Assembly: GCF_001422325.1 (NCBI RefSeq)
Contig: NZ_LMMR01000001.1
Coordinates: 745,256-809,255, forward strand
Direction of reading: 5' to 3'
Source: Leifsonia sp. Leaf264
GTDB taxonomy: Bacteria; Actinomycetota; Actinomycetes; Actinomycetales; Microbacteriaceae
DNA length: 64,000 nucleotides
Both the position numbers and the translations under genes were made by a program. Position 1 is the first letter of the stretch. The number at the start of each line of letters is the position of its first letter. Positions 62,204 to 64,000 of this stretch are shown in pieces. Below the pieces are notes generated by a model. That model ran no database searches. It saw only the letters and a list, made by a program, of their open reading frames with translations, and was not told where the DNA came from.

Positions 62204-64000
62204 ATGGCTGAGACCGCGACCACCCCCACGATCCCGGTCATCACCTACCCTCCGGAGCTGCCGGTCAGCCGCATGCGCGGCGAGATCGCGGACGCCATCC
62301 GTGACAACCAGGTCGTGATCGTGGCCGGCGCGACAGGCTCGGGCAAGACCACGCAGCTGCCCAAGATCTGCCTGGAGCTGGGTCGAAAGAACATCGGCCA
62401 CACCCAGCCCCGGCGCCTCGCGGCTCGCACCATCGCCGAGCGCATCGCCGAGGAGCTCGGCGATGAGCTGGGCGGTCTCGTCGGCTACCAGGTGCGCTTC
62501 ACCGATCGCTCGTCGGCCGACACCCGCGTGAAACTGATGACCGACGGCATCCTGCTCAACGAGATGCACCACGACAGGCTGCTGAGCAAGTACGACACGA
62601 TCATCATCGACGAGGCCCACGAGCGAAGCCTCAACATCGACTTCCTCATCGGCTACCTCAAGCAGCTGCTCCCCCGGCGCCCCGACCTCAAGGTCATCGT
62701 CACCTCGGCGACCATCGACCCCGAGAGCTTCGCGAAGCACTTCGCTGACGCTGACGGCAGGCCCGCCCCCATCATCGAGGTGTCGGGTCGCACCTTCCCC
62801 GTCGAGATCCGCTATCGGCCCTTGGTCGCCGAGACGGAGGGCGACGACGATGACGACGACGGAGCCGCCCGCGACGACAAGGACTACCTGCAGGGCATCC
62901 TCGACGCCCTCGACGAGCTCGCGCGCGAGTCGGCCGGCGACGTCCTCGTCTTCCTCTCGGGTGAGAACGAGATCCGCGACGCCGAGGAGGCCGTGCGCGG
63001 GCACTACCAGGGTGGGGCATCCGTCACCGAGGTCCTCCCCCTGTACGGCCGGCTCTCGTCCGCCGACCAGCACCGCGTGTTCGAGCCGTCGAAGACCGCG
63101 GGCGTTCGCCGTCGCATCGTGCTGGCGACGAACGTGGCCGAGACCTCGCTCACGGTTCCCGGCATCCGGTACGTGGTGGATGCCGGAACCGCGCGCATCA
63201 GCCGCTACAGCGTGCGCTCGAAGGTGCAGCGCCTGCCCATCGAGGCCATCTCGCAGGCCTCGGCGAACCAGCGCTCCGGCCGTTCGGGCCGCACCAGCGA
63301 CGGCATCGCCATCCGCCTGTACTCGGAGGAGGACTTCAGCCGTCGCCCCGAGTTCACCGAACCCGAGGTGCTGCGCACGAACCTGGCCGCCGTCATCCTG
63401 CAGATGATCTCGCTCGGACTCGGGTCCATCGAGGACTTCCCGTTCCTCACCCCGCCCGATTCCCGCGGCATCAAGGACGGTCTCGACCTGCTCGCGGAAC
63501 TCGGCGCGCTGGACAAGTCCCGCCAACCGCCCACTTCAGCTAGTGCGAGACGCTCTGAACCGGCGGAAGTGGGCAGCTCGTTGCGCCTCACGCGCATCGG
63601 CCGCGATCTCTCGCGCCTGCCGATCGACCCGCGCTTCGGGCGCATGGTCATCGAGTCGAAGGCGCAGGGCGTGAGCCGCGAGGTGCTGGCCATCGTCGCC
63701 GGCATCACCATCCAGGATCCGCGCGAGAGACCGCTGGAGAAGCGTGCGCAGGCCGACCAGTTGCACGCGCGCTTCGCCGACCCGACGAGCGACTTCCTGA
63801 CGCTGCTGAACCTCTGGACCTACATCGAGACGCAGCAGCGCGCGCTCTCGTCGAGCGCGTTCCGCCGCCTCTGCAAGAGCGAGTTCCTCAACTACCTGCG
63901 CGTGCGCGAGTGGCAGGACGTCTACCGTCAGCTGCGCCAGCTCGCGAAGCCGCTCGGGCTGGCCGTGACTGACGCCGGCGGCGAGATCAACGGCGACGGC
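62204..64000 (+). CDS. hrpA: ATP-dependent RNA helicase HrpA, 3' end beyond window
   Basis: A DEAH-box helicase of RNA and possibly ribosome rescue; 599 codons are visible and the reading frame continues past 64000. Motif I is GATGSGKTTQ (residues 42-51), DEAH box IIIDEAHERS (DEAH at 136-139), SAT in VIVTSATIDPESFAKHF, and domain 2 motifs VLATNVAETSLTVPGIRYVVD and RSGRSGRTSDG. A 46-base palindromic stretch at 63529-63574 lies in frame near residue 445 and codes SRQPPTSASARRSEPAEVGS, an unusual loop. ATG 62204 follows GGAGGG. Confidence 0.95.
   Translation, partial: MAETATTPTIPVITYPPELPVSRMRGEIADAIRDNQVVIVAGATGSGKTTQLPKICLELGRKNIGHTQPRRLAARTIAERIAEELGDELGGLVGYQVRFTDRSSADTRVKLMTDGILLNEMHHDRLLSKYDTIIIDEAHERSLNIDFLIGYLKQLLPRRPDLKVIVTSATIDPESFAKHFADADGRPAPIIEVSGRTFPVEIRYRPLVAETEGDDDDDDGAARDDKDYLQGILDALDELARESAGDVLVFLSGENEIRDAEEAVRGHYQGGASVTEVLPLYGRLSSADQHRVFEPSKTAGVRRRIVLATNVAETSLTVPGIRYVVDAGTARISRYSVRSKVQRLPIEAISQASANQRSGRSGRTSDGIAIRLYSEEDFSRRPEFTEPEVLRTNLAAVILQMISLGLGSIEDFPFLTPPDSRGIKDGLDLLAELGALDKSRQPPTSASARRSEPAEVGSSLRLTRIGRDLSRLPIDPRFGRMVIESKAQGVSREVLAIVAGITIQDPRERPLEKRAQADQLHARFADPTSDFLTLLNLWTYIETQQRALSSSAFRRLCKSEFLNYLRVREWQDVYRQLRQLAKPLGLAVTDAGGEINGDG

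Overview
The window is about 64 kb of very GC-rich DNA with dense, mostly leaderless or closely spaced genes, frequent GTG starts and strong third-position GC. Gene content points to an actinobacterium, most likely family Microbacteriaceae: an actinobacterial PMT-family mannosyltransferase, BTAD/AfsR and large LuxR ATPase regulators, a DUF3516 helicase, F420-type PPOX proteins, and the recurrent strings GGATGCC/GGCATCC. Neighbours metG, rsmI and pmt also lie close together in other actinobacteria. I see no rRNA, tRNA, CRISPR array, prophage or insertion sequence, so this looks like a stretch of ordinary chromosome with several accessory modules.

Layout. 1-6886: translation and envelope genes (metG partial, AI-2E-type permease, quinone-reductase-like oxidoreductase, rsmI, pmt, YeiH-type transporter). 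7056-10680: fatty acid desaturase; an SMR guanidinium exporter gene preceded by what reads as a guanidine-III riboswitch; an MFS exporter, rhodanese and ABM monooxygenase run. 10758-12634: metY with a coupled CoA-binding protein gene. 12653-18471: DUF3060 lipoprotein, BTAD/NB-ARC regulator, DrrAB-type ABC exporter. 18589-22163: L-serine ammonia-lyase, APH-family kinase, thiosulfate sulfurtransferase. 22167-25110: a compact type III PKS, methyltransferase, FAD hydroxylase operon, likely a small phenolic-lipid or quinone pathway. 25184-30779: rhodanese, acylphosphatase, a Met/Cys-rich copper-storage-like protein, M18 aminopeptidase, PNPOx-like protein divergent from a MocR regulator. 30784-34541: large LuxR regulator and small membrane proteins. 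34580-41056: amine catabolism locus with a copper amine oxidase, two APC permeases and an IclR regulator. 41070-47539: J-domain/NERD protein, LysM lipoprotein, methyltransferase, phosphodiesterase, Stealth phosphotransferase. 47600-54394: a second LuxR ATPase coupled to a 66-codon gene, DUF3516 helicase, hypotheticals. 54433-57781: FMN reductase, class V aminotransferase and LLM monooxygenase, probably organosulfur use. 57852-64000: DUF255 protein, aldo/keto reductase, F420-type PPOX protein and hrpA (partial).

Most notable are the riboswitch with a visible Shine-Dalgarno-sequestering alternative hairpin, the unusually Met/Cys-rich copper-storage-like protein, a J-domain fused to a NERD domain with an altered catalytic motif, an in-frame palindromic insertion in hrpA, and a dispersed REP-like palindrome seen twice. 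Convergent gene pairs repeatedly overlap or share a hairpin that contains both stop codons.
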